A stretch of DNA of 64,000 nucleotides from Micromonospora sp. HK10. Lineage in GTDB: Bacteria > Actinomycetota > Actinomycetes > Mycobacteriales > Micromonosporaceae. Positions within the stretch are counted from its first letter, which is position 1, and each line of letters starts with the position of its first letter. The stretch lies in contig NZ_KQ058814.1 in NCBI RefSeq assembly GCF_000982955.1, positions 1 through 64,000 on the forward strand, read 5' to 3'. The translations under genes were made by a program, and so were the position numbers. The notes under the pieces are model-generated. The model worked only from the letters and a program-made list of their open reading frames with translations. It searched no databases and was not told where the DNA came from. Below, piece by piece: positions 54,056 to 63,273 of this stretch.

Positions 54056-54859
54056 TCAGAGGTAGTTCTCGGCCTCGTCGCAGATCTTGTCCAGGCCCTT
54101 GTTGGCCCGGTCGAAGCCCGCCTTGTCGCCGCGGGACGCCGCCGTGATGGCGGTGGTGAGCTTGTCCAGGCAGCTCGCGATGACCCGCTTCTGCCGGGCC
54201 TGCTCGTCCCGGTCGTTCTTGGTGCCGGTGAGGTCCTGCTGGGTGTCGGAGAGCTTGTCCCGGACCGACTGCAGGTCCGCCTTCAGCTTGTCGATCTCCT
54301 GCTGGTTGGCCGCGATCGTCCCGTTCCGCTGGCTGACCGTCTGCTCGGACTTGTGCAGCTTGCCGTTGGTGTTGACGTAGAGACCGGTCATCACCCCGCC
54401 GAGGACGAAGAGCAGCCCGGCGACCAGGGCGAGGACGAGCGTGGTGGCCCGCCCCTTGCCGCCGCCCGCGGCCGGCGCCCCGTACGGCGGGACCGCGCCC
54501 GGCGCCCCGTAGGGCGGAACCGCGCCCGGCGGCGCGGACATCGGCTGGGGCGCGAATCCGGGCCCGGAGACCGGCGGGCCGGACATCGGCTGCGGCCCGA
54601 ACCCGGGCCCGGAGACCGGCGGGGCGGACATCGGCGCGGTGGCGGCCGGCGGGGCCGACAGCGGCTGCGGGTAGCCCGACGGCGGGACGGGCGCGGCGCC
54701 CGGCGCGTACGGGTTGGCGGGCGGCTGGGCCACGGTGGGGTCCGGCTGGGCCGGGTGGTACTGGCCCGGCGCGGGCTGGCCACCGTACGGGTTGCCGTAC
54801 ATGGTGCCGCCCGGTGGCTGGGGCGGGTAGCCCTCCGCGCCGGTCGGTGGCTGGGACAT
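54056..54859 (-). CDS. Pro-rich single-pass membrane protein with coiled coil
   Basis: 267 residues. Residues 1-130 are Pro/Gly/Ala-rich and cytoplasmic with SAPPVSGPGF-type repeats, one membrane helix lies at about 137-160 (LVLALVAGLLFVLGGVMTGL), and an extracytoplasmic coiled coil follows (IDKLKADLQSVRDKLSDTQQ). No enzymatic motif. Resembles the frameshifted gene at 61890 in layout. GGAGGA precedes the ATG; it lies downstream of the trypsin-like protease on the same strand. Confidence 0.75.
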   Translation of the reverse strand: MSQPPTGAEGYPPQPPGGTMYGNPYGGQPAPGQYHPAQPDPTVAQPPANPYAPGAAPVPPSGYPQPLSAPPAATAPMSAPPVSGPGFGPQPMSGPPVSGPGFAPQPMSAPPGAVPPYGAPGAVPPYGAPAAGGGKGRATTLVLALVAGLLFVLGGVMTGLYVNTNGKLHKSEQTVSQRNGTIAANQQEIDKLKADLQSVRDKLSDTQQDLTGTKNDRDEQARQKRVIASCLDKLTTAITAASRGDKAGFDRANKGLDKICDEAENYL

Positions 54860-54988
54860 GCTTCTTTCCTCCAGGTCTGCTGGTCTGCCGTGGGGCGGCC
54901 GGAACGGCCGGTTCAGCGGATCGGCATGGTCGGGGGCCACGCCTCGACGGTGTGCGCTGCGGTCAGGGACGACCGGCGACGGTGCCGG

Positions 54989-56545
54989 TCAGCACAGGGT
55001 GAACGTGTCACAGGCGGTCTTGATCGGGACCGCGAGGCCGATGCCCTCGGCGTCCCGGGCCTTGGCGGTGGCGATCCCGACGACCTCCTTGGCGCCGTTG
55101 ATCACCGGTCCGCCGGAGTTGCCGGGGTTGATCGGCGCGTCGAACTGGATGACCGGCCCGGAGCCGCCCTCGTCCTTGCGGAACGCGCTCACCACGCCGG
55201 TGGTCACGCTGTCCTGCAGGCCCAGCGGGGCGCCGACCACCACGATCTGCTGGCCGGACTTGACCGGCGTCGCCCCCGCGACCAGCGCCTTGAACCGGGC
55301 GGTGCTCCGCAGCTGGGCGATGTCCTTGTCCTTGTCGACCTTCACGATGGTGGCGTCGAACCGCTGGTCGGTGCGCTCCAGGAAGACCTTGCGGCCGCCG
55401 CTGTTGTAGACCGCCTCCACGACGTGGAAGTTGGTCAGCAGGGTGGTGCCGCCGCCGGCCGGCGCCTTGCCGATGGCGAAGGCGGTGCCGGTGAACTGCC
55501 CGGCGCGGACCCGGAACACGCTGGGCAGCACGGCGCTCGCCACGGCCTCCGGGTTGAAGGTGGCGCCGGCCTGCTTCTCCAGGGCGTCCGCCCGGCCCTC
55601 CAGGCCGTCGAACCGCTGGCCGTCCGCGCCCTGCGCCTCGGCCAGTCGCCGGTCGGTCGCGGTGAGCCGGTCGCCGAGCCGGTGGATCTGGTACGCCTGC
55701 ACGCCGGCGACCACGGCCAGCACCCCGGCGAGGGCCAGCGCCACCACCGGCAGCCAACGCCGGCTCGGGCGCTGGCCCGGGTACACCGGGTCCGCGCCGG
55801 GCTGGGCGCCGGTCGGACCGGGGCCACCCGGCGCGCCGGGGTACGCCGGACCGGCCCCGGCCTGGCCCGGATAGGCCGGACCGGACGCGGCCTGGCCGGG
55901 ATAGGCGGCGCCCGGCGCGGGCTGCCCCGGGTAGGCGGGTCCGGACGTCGAGGAAGCCGGATAGGCCGACCCGGACGTCGGCGCGGCCGGGTAGGACGCC
56001 GAGCTCGGCGCAGCCGGGTAGGCCGACCCGGGCGTCGGCGCAGCCGGATAGCCCGACCCGGACGTTGAGGAAGCCGGATAGGACCCGGAGGTCGGCGCGG
56101 CCGGATAGGACCCGGAGGTCGGCGCGGCCGGATGGGACCCGGCGGTCGAGGAAGCCGGGTAGGCCGACCCGGAGGTCGGCTGGTTGGTGGCGCCGGGGGT
56201 GGCCGGCGGCCAGCCGGTCTGGGCGGTGGGGGCGGACGCCGGGCCGCCCCACTGGTCGCCCGGCGGGGTCGGAGACCAGCCGGCCCGGGGCGCGGGCGGC
56301 ACCGGGTGGCCGGCGGCGGGCGCGGCCGGGTGGCCGGCGGCGGAGCCGGGGCCGGGCGGCGTGGCGGAGCCCGGGTAGCCGGCGCCGGGCTGGCCGGGGA
56401 TCGGCGCGTGGCCGGCCGGTGGGGCGAGGCGCGGCGGCAGCGGCCCGGGCCGGTCGGTCGTCGAGGGCTGGTCGGGCGGCTGGCCGGCCGCGTCGTCGCC
56501 GTGCTGCCCCGGCATGCCGCCGCCGGACCCGTACCCCGCCGTCAT
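54989..56545 (-). CDS. Membrane-anchored trypsin-like serine protease
   Basis: 518 residues. An N-terminal cytoplasmic region (1-260) is Pro/Gly-rich, with TSGSYPAAP-type repeats at about 125-230; one membrane helix (about 265-285) is followed by a coiled stretch and an S1C-like protease. Catalytic residues are visible as His in TNFHVV (about 372), Asp in DKDKDIAQL (about 405) and Ser in GNSGGPV (about 473). No PDZ domain, unlike HtrA. It should process extracytoplasmic proteins. GAGG precedes the ATG at 56545 with loose spacing. Confidence 0.87.
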   Translation of the reverse strand: MTAGYGSGGGMPGQHGDDAAGQPPDQPSTTDRPGPLPPRLAPPAGHAPIPGQPGAGYPGSATPPGPGSAAGHPAAPAAGHPVPPAPRAGWSPTPPGDQWGGPASAPTAQTGWPPATPGATNQPTSGSAYPASSTAGSHPAAPTSGSYPAAPTSGSYPASSTSGSGYPAAPTPGSAYPAAPSSASYPAAPTSGSAYPASSTSGPAYPGQPAPGAAYPGQAASGPAYPGQAGAGPAYPGAPGGPGPTGAQPGADPVYPGQRPSRRWLPVVALALAGVLAVVAGVQAYQIHRLGDRLTATDRRLAEAQGADGQRFDGLEGRADALEKQAGATFNPEAVASAVLPSVFRVRAGQFTGTAFAIGKAPAGGGTTLLTNFHVVEAVYNSGGRKVFLERTDQRFDATIVKVDKDKDIAQLRSTARFKALVAGATPVKSGQQIVVVGAPLGLQDSVTTGVVSAFRKDEGGSGPVIQFDAPINPGNSGGPVINGAKEVVGIATAKARDAEGIGLAVPIKTACDTFTLC

Positions 56546-56760
56546 GATCGCTCGATCCTCCTGTGCCCGCCCCGCCGCAACGCCCGCGGGCCCCCACGGG
56601 ACCCGGCGCGGCCCGAAGGACCGTACCTGCGCGAACGGGGTTTGTCTTCCCCGTTGTCCGACCCTGGCACACGGGCGCAAGACGACACCGGCGCGACATC
56701 CGCCGGCCATCGGGCCGACACGCGCCCGACCGGCTGCGCACACCGGATCCCCCGGCGCAC

Positions 56761-56766
56761 TAGGGT
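56761..56766 (+). promoter_or_regulatory. Leaderless -10 box (TAGGGT)
   Basis: TAGGGT ends 6 nt before the GTG at 56773; no ribosome binding site. Confidence 0.65.
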
Positions 56767-56772
56767 TGTCAG

Positions 56773-58095
56773 GTGACCGACGAACCACCCCTGCGCCGTC
56801 GGGCCGCCGAAAGCCGTACGGGAGGGGCCTCACCAGACCCGTCGCCGGCCGTACCGGAGCCGGTGGACGCGGGGACCGAACCGACCACCGGCGGGCCTGT
56901 CCCGTTGACCGCCCCGCGCGAGGGCACCCCCGCGCCCGTGGCCACGCCGAGCGCGCTCGACGAGGTCGTGGCCCGTTTCGAGAAGGGCAGCGGCCCGGTG
57001 GCCCTGGACGCCGAACGCGCGTCCGGCTACCGGTACAGCCAGCGGGCGTACCTGGTGCAGCTGCGCCGGGCCGGCGCGGGCACCGCGCTGATCGACCCGC
57101 TGCCGCTGCCGGACCTCTCCGCCCTCGACGCGGCGATCGCCGACGCCGAGTGGGTGCTGCACGCCGCCAGCCAGGACCTGGCCTGCCTCGCCGAGGTGGG
57201 GTTGCGTCCGCGCCGGCTGTTCGACACCGAGCTGGCCGCCCGGCTGGCCGGCTTCGAGCGGGTCGGCCTGGCCGCGCTGACCGAGCAGCTCCTCGGCTAC
57301 ACCCTGGAAAAGCACCACTCGGCGGCGGACTGGTCCAGCCGGCCGCTGCCGGAGTCCTGGCTCACCTACGCGGCGCTGGACGTGGAGCTGCTGGTCGACC
57401 TGCGTGACGCGCTCGACGAGGAGCTGGACCGGCAGGGCAAGTCGCCGTGGGCGGCGGAGGAGTTCGCCGCGCTGGTCCGCACCGGCGCCCGGCCGGCCCG
57501 GGTGCGGGCCGAGCCGTGGCGGCGCACCTCGGGCATCCACCGGGTGCGCGGGGCGCGGGCCCAGGCCCGGGTCCGTTCCCTCTGGTACGCCCGGGACCAG
57601 ATCGCCGCCCGGCGGGACGCCGCTCCGGGGCGGGTGCTGCCCGACTCGGCCATCGTGGCCGCCGCCGAGCTGGACCCGAAGGACGAGAAGGCCCTGCTCA
57701 CCCTCCCCGGGTTCGGTGGTCGTTCGGTGCGCCGGCTGGCGCGTACCTGGCTGGCGGCCCTGGATGATGCCCGTCAGCTGCCGGACGACGCGCTGCCGGC
57801 GACCCCGGTGGTGGAGGGGCCGCCCCCGCCGCACCGGTGGGCGGAGCGCGACCCGGTGGCGGCCGGCCGGTTGGCCCGCTGCCGGGAGGTGGTGGTCGGT
57901 ACGGCCGGCGCGCACACGCTCCCGCCGGAGAACCTGGTCGCGCCGGACCACATCCGCCGGCTGGCCTGGCAGCCGCCCGAGGAGATCACCGACGACACGG
58001 TCGCGGAGACGCTGCGCGGCTACGGGGCCCGCGAGTGGCAGATCGGTCTGCTGCTCCCCGCCCTGACCCGGGCCCTGCGGCCGCCGGAGGCCTGA
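56773..58095 (+). CDS. rnd: Ribonuclease D family exonuclease
   Basis: 440 residues. After a disordered N-terminus (1-60), the DEDDy exonuclease motifs are ALDAERASG (about 77), VLHAASQDLACL (about 130) and YAALDVELLVDL (about 200). One HRDC domain lies at 240-305 and a second HRDC-like region near the C-terminus. It trims structured RNA such as tRNA precursors. Leaderless. Confidence 0.9.
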   Translation: MTDEPPLRRRAAESRTGGASPDPSPAVPEPVDAGTEPTTGGPVPLTAPREGTPAPVATPSALDEVVARFEKGSGPVALDAERASGYRYSQRAYLVQLRRAGAGTALIDPLPLPDLSALDAAIADAEWVLHAASQDLACLAEVGLRPRRLFDTELAARLAGFERVGLAALTEQLLGYTLEKHHSAADWSSRPLPESWLTYAALDVELLVDLRDALDEELDRQGKSPWAAEEFAALVRTGARPARVRAEPWRRTSGIHRVRGARAQARVRSLWYARDQIAARRDAAPGRVLPDSAIVAAAELDPKDEKALLTLPGFGGRSVRRLARTWLAALDDARQLPDDALPATPVVEGPPPPHRWAERDPVAAGRLARCREVVVGTAGAHTLPPENLVAPDHIRRLAWQPPEEITDDTVAETLRGYGAREWQIGLLLPALTRALRPPEA

Positions 58096-58192
58096 CCCCG
58101 TGCGCCGCGGTTGATCGTGCCGGTGTAACCGGTGTCGTCAGCTCCGGCGGGAGTGTGGGGCGGGCCACACGGGGGGTGGTGACGGCTTTGGT

Positions 58193-58208
58193 TACTGGCG
58201 AGTAGCAT
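58193..58208 (+). promoter_or_regulatory. fadAB promoter with overlapping TetR-type operator
   Basis: TACTGGCGAGTA (58193-58204) is a palindrome with arms TACT/AGTA, resembling TetR-family operators of fatty-acid genes. TAGCAT (58203-58208) is a good -10 overlapping it. Predicted leader to the fadA GTG is about 88 nt. Confidence 0.5.
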
Positions 58209-58302
58209 CCGGGGGAAATGCCAGTGCCGGCCGACCTTCATCCGGTCCGTGCCGCCCCGTGCGGCTGCGGCGGCCGAAGCAGGGTCGAAGAGGAGGCTCC
58301 AA

Positions 58303-59499
58303 GTGCCCCGTGAAGTTCGCGATGTCGTCTTCGTCGACGGCGTCCGTACCCCGTTCGGCAAGGCGGGTGGCATGTACGCCAACACCCGCGCCGACGACCT
58401 GGTGATCCGCTGCATCCGCGAGCTGATGCGGCGCAACCCGCAGCTGCCGCCGGAGAAGGTGGAGGAGGTCGCCATCGCGGCCACCACCCAGATCGGCGAC
58501 CAGGGCCTGACCATCGGCCGCACCGCCGCCCTGCTGGCCGGCCTGCCCAAGACGGTGCCGGGCTTCGCCATCGACCGGATGTGCGCCGGCGCGATGACCG
58601 CAGTCACCACCGTCGTCAGCGGCATCGCGATGGGCGCCTACGACGTGGCCATCGCCGGCGGCGTCGAGCACATGGGCCGGCACCCGATGGGCGAGGGCGT
58701 CGACCCCAACCCGCGGATCGTCGCGGAGAAGCTGGTCGACCCGTCCGCCCTGGTGATGGGGGCCACCGCGGAGAACCTGCACGACCGGGTCCCGCAGATC
58801 ACCAAGGAGCGCACCGACGCGTTCGCGCTCGCCTCCCAGCAGAAGACCGCCAAGGCGTACGCCAACGGCAAGCTCCAGGGCGACCTGGTGCCGGTGGCGG
58901 TCCGGGACCCGGAGGCCGGCTGGGGCCTGGCCACCACCGACGAGGCTCCCCGGGAGACCTCGCTGGAGAAGCTCGCCACCCTCAAGACGCCGTTCCGCCC
59001 GCACGGCAAGGTCACCGCGGGCAACGCGGCCGGCCTGAACGACGGCGCCACCGCGGCCCTGCTGGTCGCCGAGGAGACCGCCCGCGAGCTGGGCCTGCCG
59101 ATCGGCATGCGGCTGGTGTCGTTCGGGTTCGTCGGCGTCGAGCCGGAGGTGATGGGCGTCGGCCCGATCCCCTCGACGGAGAAGGCGCTGCGCATCGCCG
59201 GCCTGAGCATCGACGACATCGGCCTGTTCGAGCTGAACGAGGCATTCGCCGTGCAGGTGCTCGCCTTCCTCGACCACTTCGGCATCGCCGACGACGACCC
59301 GCGGGTCAACGCCTGGGGCGGCGCGATCGCCATCGGTCACCCGCTGGCCTCCTCGGGCGTACGCCTGATGACCCAGCTCGCCCGGCAGTTCGCCGAGCAC
59401 CCCGAGGTCCGCTACGGCCTCACCGCCATGTGCATCGGCATCGGCATGGGCGGCACCGTGATCTGGGAGAACCCGCACTGGGAGGGTGGAGACAAGTGA
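58303..59499 (+). CDS. fadA: Acetyl-CoA acyltransferase (thiolase) FadA
   Basis: 398 residues. Nucleophile Cys in DRMCAGAM (about 89), His in AIGHPLASSG (about 350) and second Cys in TAMCIGIGMGG (about 380) are complete. Performs the last step of beta-oxidation. First gene of a fadA-fadB operon. GTG at 58303 with AGGAGG; its end overlaps the dispersed repeat before fadB. Confidence 0.93.
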   Translation: MPREVRDVVFVDGVRTPFGKAGGMYANTRADDLVIRCIRELMRRNPQLPPEKVEEVAIAATTQIGDQGLTIGRTAALLAGLPKTVPGFAIDRMCAGAMTAVTTVVSGIAMGAYDVAIAGGVEHMGRHPMGEGVDPNPRIVAEKLVDPSALVMGATAENLHDRVPQITKERTDAFALASQQKTAKAYANGKLQGDLVPVAVRDPEAGWGLATTDEAPRETSLEKLATLKTPFRPHGKVTAGNAAGLNDGATAALLVAEETARELGLPIGMRLVSFGFVGVEPEVMGVGPIPSTEKALRIAGLSIDDIGLFELNEAFAVQVLAFLDHFGIADDDPRVNAWGGAIAIGHPLASSGVRLMTQLARQFAEHPEVRYGLTAMCIGIGMGGTVIWENPHWEGGDK

Positions 59500-59540
59500 G
59501 CGCGAGGAGTGAGCTTGCGAGCCCCGCAGTCGCGAACGAA
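59496..59540. repeat. Dispersed GC-rich repeat between fadA and fadB
   Basis: GAGGAGTGAGCTTGCGAGCC and following bases resemble an intergenic repeat that recurs in Micromonospora genomes. It links the fadA stop (GTGA) to the AAGGAGG ribosome binding site of fadB. Confidence 0.5.
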
Positions 59541-59549
59541 GGAGGCACG

Positions 59550-61613
59550 GTGAGCCTCGCCGCACCGAACGAGGTCGTCACCAGGGCGCTGTTGCGCCAG
59601 GTGAACGTACCGGGCCTGGACCGGCCCGCCGCCCTGATCACCCTGGACAACGGCTTCGACCACACCAAGCCGAACACCTTCGGTCCGGCCGGCCTGACCA
59701 GCCTGGACGAGGCGATCACCGCCGCGCTCGACGCCGACCCGGCGTTCATCGCGGTCACCGGCAAGCCGTACATCTTCTGCGTGGGTGCGGACATCACCAG
59801 CCTGCCGGCGCTGGAGAACCGCGAGCAGGCGCTGGAGATCGGCCGGCTCGGCCACCGGGTCTTCGCCCGGCTCAAGGACAGCGCCGTGCCCACCTTCGCC
59901 TTCGTCAACGGCGCGGCGATGGGCGGCGGCCTGGAGCTGGCCCTGCACTGCCACTACCGGACGCTGTCGGCGGGCGCGGCGGCCCTCGCCCTGCCCGAGG
60001 TCTCGCTCGGTCTGGTGCCCGGCTGGGGCGGCACCCAGCTGCTGCCGAACCTGATCGGCATCCCGGCCGCGACCCAGGTGATCATCCAGAACCCGCTGAT
60101 GCAGAACAAGATGCTCAAGCCGAAGCAGGCCGCCGAGATGGGCATCGCGGATGTGCTGCTGGAGCCGGCCGACTTCCTGGAGCGGTCGCTGGAGTGGGCC
60201 GCCGGCGTGGTCCGGGGCGAGGTCACCGTGACCCGCCCCGAGGTCGACAAGGACATGTGGGCGGGCGTGCTCTACTTCGCCCGGCAGACCCTGGACCAGC
60301 GGCTGCACGGCGCGGTCCCGTCCGCGTACCAGGCGCTGGACCTGCTGGAGACGGCGAAGGACGCGGACTTCGCCACCGGCACCGCCGCGGAGGACGAGGC
60401 CCTCGCGAACCTGATCTTCTCCGAGGAGCTGCGCAGCGGCCTGTACGCCTTCGACCTGGTGCAGCGGCGGGCCAAGCGGCCGGCCGGCGCGCCGGACAAG
60501 GGCCTGGCCCGGCCGGTCACCAAGGTGGGCATCGTCGGCGCGGGCCTGATGGCCAGCCAGCTGGCGCTGCTGTTCGCCCGCCGCCTCCAGGTGCCGGTGG
60601 TGATGACCGACCTGGACCAGTCCCGGGTGGACAAGGGGGTGGGCTACGTGCACACCCAGATCGAGAAGGCCGTCGCCAAGGGCCGGATGGACAAGGGCAC
60701 CGCCGCCAAGCTGTACGGCCTGGTCAGCGGCACCGTCGACAAGAGCGCGTTCGCGGACGCCGACTTCGTCATCGAGGCCGTGTTCGAGGACCTGGGCGTC
60801 AAGAAGCAGGTCTGGGCCGAGCTGGAGAAGATCGTCAAGCCGGAGGCGGTGCTCGCCACCAACACCAGCTCGCTGTCCATCACCGAGATGGCCGCCGACC
60901 TGGAGCACCCGGAGCGGGTCGTCGGCTTCCACTTCTTCAACCCGGTCGCCGTGCTGCCGCTGCTGGAGATCGTCCGGGGCGAGCGGACCGACGACGCCAC
61001 CCTGGCCACCGCGTTCGCCGTGGGCAAGCAGCTGAAGAAGTCGTCGGTGCTGGTCAAGGACGCCCCGGCGTTCGTGGTCAACCGGCTGCTGACCCGCTTC
61101 CTCGGCACCGTGTTCGCCGCCGTCGACGCCGGCACCCCGCTGGACGTGGCGAACAGCGCGCTGGACCCGCTGGGCCTGCCGATGCGCCCGCTGGCGCTGC
61201 TCCAGCTCGTCGGCCCGGCCGTGGCGTACCACGTGGGCGGCACCCTGCACGAGGCGTTCCCGGACCGGTTCGGGGTCAGCGAGAACCTCAAGCGGATCGC
61301 CGACTCGGGCCAGCCGATCGTGGTCGACGACCAGATCAACGACGAGGTGGCGAAGCTGCTCGTGGTCGGCGACCAGCCGCTCACCGCCGAGCAGGTCCGG
61401 CAGAACGCGCTCGACGCGCTGGCCCAGGAGATCCGGCTGATGCTCGACGAGGGCGTCGTCGCGGAGGCGCAGGACATCGACCTCTGCATGATCCTGGGTG
61501 CCGGCTGGCCGTTCCACCTGGGCGGCGTCACGCCGTACCTGGACCGGACCGGCACCGCCGAGCGGGTCACCGGCCAGCGGTTCCTGCCGCGTGGGGTGGC
61601 CAGCCTGCGCTGA
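59550..61613 (+). CDS. fadB: Fatty-acid oxidation multifunctional enzyme FadB
   Basis: 687 residues. N-terminal enoyl-CoA hydratase with oxyanion loop AAMGGGLELAL and catalytic PEVSLGLVPGWGG (about 120-150); NAD-binding 3-hydroxyacyl-CoA dehydrogenase from about 324 (VGIVGAGLMASQLALLFA) with catalytic GFHFFNPVA (about 460) and C-terminal helical domain. Carries out the two middle steps of beta-oxidation. GTG at 59550 has AAGGAGG; an alternative GTG at 59496 overlaps the fadA stop and would add 18 residues coded by the repeat. Followed by a strong terminator. Confidence 0.92.
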   Translation: MSLAAPNEVVTRALLRQVNVPGLDRPAALITLDNGFDHTKPNTFGPAGLTSLDEAITAALDADPAFIAVTGKPYIFCVGADITSLPALENREQALEIGRLGHRVFARLKDSAVPTFAFVNGAAMGGGLELALHCHYRTLSAGAAALALPEVSLGLVPGWGGTQLLPNLIGIPAATQVIIQNPLMQNKMLKPKQAAEMGIADVLLEPADFLERSLEWAAGVVRGEVTVTRPEVDKDMWAGVLYFARQTLDQRLHGAVPSAYQALDLLETAKDADFATGTAAEDEALANLIFSEELRSGLYAFDLVQRRAKRPAGAPDKGLARPVTKVGIVGAGLMASQLALLFARRLQVPVVMTDLDQSRVDKGVGYVHTQIEKAVAKGRMDKGTAAKLYGLVSGTVDKSAFADADFVIEAVFEDLGVKKQVWAELEKIVKPEAVLATNTSSLSITEMAADLEHPERVVGFHFFNPVAVLPLLEIVRGERTDDATLATAFAVGKQLKKSSVLVKDAPAFVVNRLLTRFLGTVFAAVDAGTPLDVANSALDPLGLPMRPLALLQLVGPAVAYHVGGTLHEAFPDRFGVSENLKRIADSGQPIVVDDQINDEVAKLLVVGDQPLTAEQVRQNALDALAQEIRLMLDEGVVAEAQDIDLCMILGAGWPFHLGGVTPYLDRTGTAERVTGQRFLPRGVASLR

Positions 61614-61630
61614 TCCTCCGCCGCTCCCCG

Positions 61631-61680
61631 CGATCGCGGTGGCCGGCCGTCCCGAGTGGACGGTCCGGCCACCGCGATCG
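61631..61680 (+). terminator. fadB terminator
   Basis: CGATCGCGGTGGCCGG (61631-61646) pairs perfectly with CCGGCCACCGCGATCG (61665-61680), and CCGTCC/GGACGG extends the stem inward. Followed by tcgttt. A very stable intrinsic terminator. Confidence 0.88.
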
Positions 61681-61848
61681 TCGTTTGCCGGGGTGGGCGC
61701 GGCCGGGGCGGCCACCCCGGCCACCCCGGCCACCTCGGCCGCCGCTGAGGGGTCGGCCCCGGCGCGTTCCCGCGCGGCCCAGGTCACGAGCCGATTCCGG
61801 TTTTCCGCCCGCGGGCCGGCCGGGCGACGCGCTGTCGGTAGGGCTGGC

Positions 61849-61854
61849 TACCAT
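61849..61854 (+). promoter_or_regulatory. Candidate -10 box (TACCAT)
   Basis: TACCAT with a predicted start near 61861 gives a leader of about 29 nt carrying AGGAG before the ATG at 61890. No clear -35. The preceding interval (61687-61848) holds no gene. Confidence 0.4.
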
Positions 61855-61889
61855 CACGCGTCCAGTTTTCTCACAGGAGCTGCCCACAC

Positions 61890-62653
61890 ATGTCCCAGCC
61901 CCAGCCCGGTTCCTACCCGCCGCCGCACCAGCAGCCCGGTGGTTTCCCGCCGCAGCAGCAGCCCGGTGGCTACCCGTCCCCGCAGCAGTCCGGCGGTTAC
62001 CCGCCGCCGGCCCAGCCTACGGCCCGGAGGCCGGCCAGCCCGGCTACGGCGCGCCCGCCGGCCCGCCGCCGAAGAAGTCCAGCGTCGGCAAGATCCTGCT
62101 CATCGTCCTGGCCGTCGTGGTGGTGCTCTGCGTCGGCGGCGGCACGGCGCTCTACTTCGCCACCAAGGACAAGGTCGACGAGGTGGTGGACGCCACCAAG
62201 ACCCGGATGACCACTCCGGAGACCCTCGCCGGCCGGCCCAAGGTGACCGACCCGCAGCTGCAGACCGCGGCCACCCAGATGGTCGCCGAGATGAAGAAGG
62301 ATGTGCCGGACGCGACCAGCACGGTCGGCGCCTTCTACGGTGACCCGGCGAAGCAGGACCTGGTCATGATCGGCGGCGTGTCCGGCCTGATCGCCGACCC
62401 GAAGAAGGAGCTGGCCGACGCCACCAAGGGCCTCGGCTCCGAGCTCGCGGTGACCAACTTCAAGCCGGTCGACGCCGGGCCGCTCGGCGGCGACGCGCAG
62501 TGCGGCGACGGCAAGGCGCAGACCGTCCCGGTCGGCGTCTGTGTCTGGGCCGACCGCGGCAGCCTCGGCGTGCTCGTCCTCTACTACAAGTCCGGCGCGG
62601 ACCTGCAGAAGGAGTTCGCCGGCATGCGCGCCCAGATCGAGCAGAAGGACTGA
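61890..62653 (+). pseudogene. Pro/Gln-rich membrane protein, single-base frameshift
   Basis: The reading frame from the ATG at 61890 gives a Pro/Gln/Gly-rich start (MSQPQPGSYPPPHQQPGG) until about 62017, where it loses sense; the correct continuation (AYGPEAGQPGYGAPAGPPP, then one membrane helix KILLIVLAVVVVLCVGG and an extracytoplasmic domain) is in another frame. Adding one C in CAGCCTAC at 62013-62020 would restore a single 254-residue protein like the membrane protein at 54056. Either the sequence has a missing base or the gene is broken. AGGAG precedes the start. Stop at 62653; function unknown. Confidence 0.75.
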
Positions 62654-62672
62654 CCGCCCGCTCGGACCGGTG

Positions 62673-62704
62673 ACCGGGCCCCCGCCTCGCGGCGGGGGCC
62701 CGGT
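62673..62704. terminator. Bidirectional terminator hairpin
   Basis: ACCGGGCCCCCGCC, loop tcgc, GGCGGGGGCCCGGT: a perfect 14-bp stem between two convergent genes, followed by tctcgt on the plus strand. Confidence 0.88.
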
Positions 62705-62717
62705 TCTCGTCCAGCGG

Positions 62718-63104
62718 TCAGGCCGCGGCGGCCCGTTCCGCCGGGCTGCGGCAGACGCAGAACTCGTTGCCCTCCGGGTCGGCCAGCACCACCCAGCCGG
62801 TGCCGTCCGGCCGGCGCCGGTCGGCGACCAGGCTCGCGCCGAGCCCGAGCAGCCGCTCGACCTCGGTGTCCCGGGTCCCCTCGGCGGCGTGCACGTCGAG
62901 GTGGAACGCGCCCTTGCCGTGCCGCTCCCCCACGCTCACGAAGAGCAGGTCGGGGCCCTGACCGTCGGGGGCCGCGAGGACCGCCTCCGGGTCGCCCGGG
63001 TGGTCGTCGTCGGCCAGTTTCCGGTCGAGGACCGCCGCCCACCAGCTCGCCAGGGCGTACGGGTCGTCGGTCTCGACGGTGACGCAGTGGATCTGAGCAC
63101 TCAC
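62718..63104 (-). CDS. VOC (glyoxalase/bleomycin-resistance fold) protein
   Basis: 128 residues. QIHCVTVETDDPYALASWWA, KGAFHLDVHAAEGTRDTEVE and WVVLADPEGNEFCVCRS form the paired beta-alpha-beta-beta-beta units of the VOC fold, with a possible metal site. Common small actinobacterial proteins with unknown substrate. GTG at 63104 has GAGGAG at good spacing; ATG at 63119 is an alternative. Confidence 0.85.
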   Translation of the reverse strand: MSAQIHCVTVETDDPYALASWWAAVLDRKLADDDHPGDPEAVLAAPDGQGPDLLFVSVGERHGKGAFHLDVHAAEGTRDTEVERLLGLGASLVADRRRPDGTGWVVLADPEGNEFCVCRSPAERAAAA

Positions 63105-63273
63105 GGTGCTGCTCCTCATTGTTCGAGTGCGCCCCGCGGCAGTGGATGACGTCAGCGGTGACCGGGGCGGGGCGCGGGATCATTCACGGTGGACATCGAC
63201 CACACCCCCTCTCCGCGGCACGGGCTGACCGGTTGATCATGCCAGCCGGGCCGGCGGCCGGGCAAGCGCGGTT

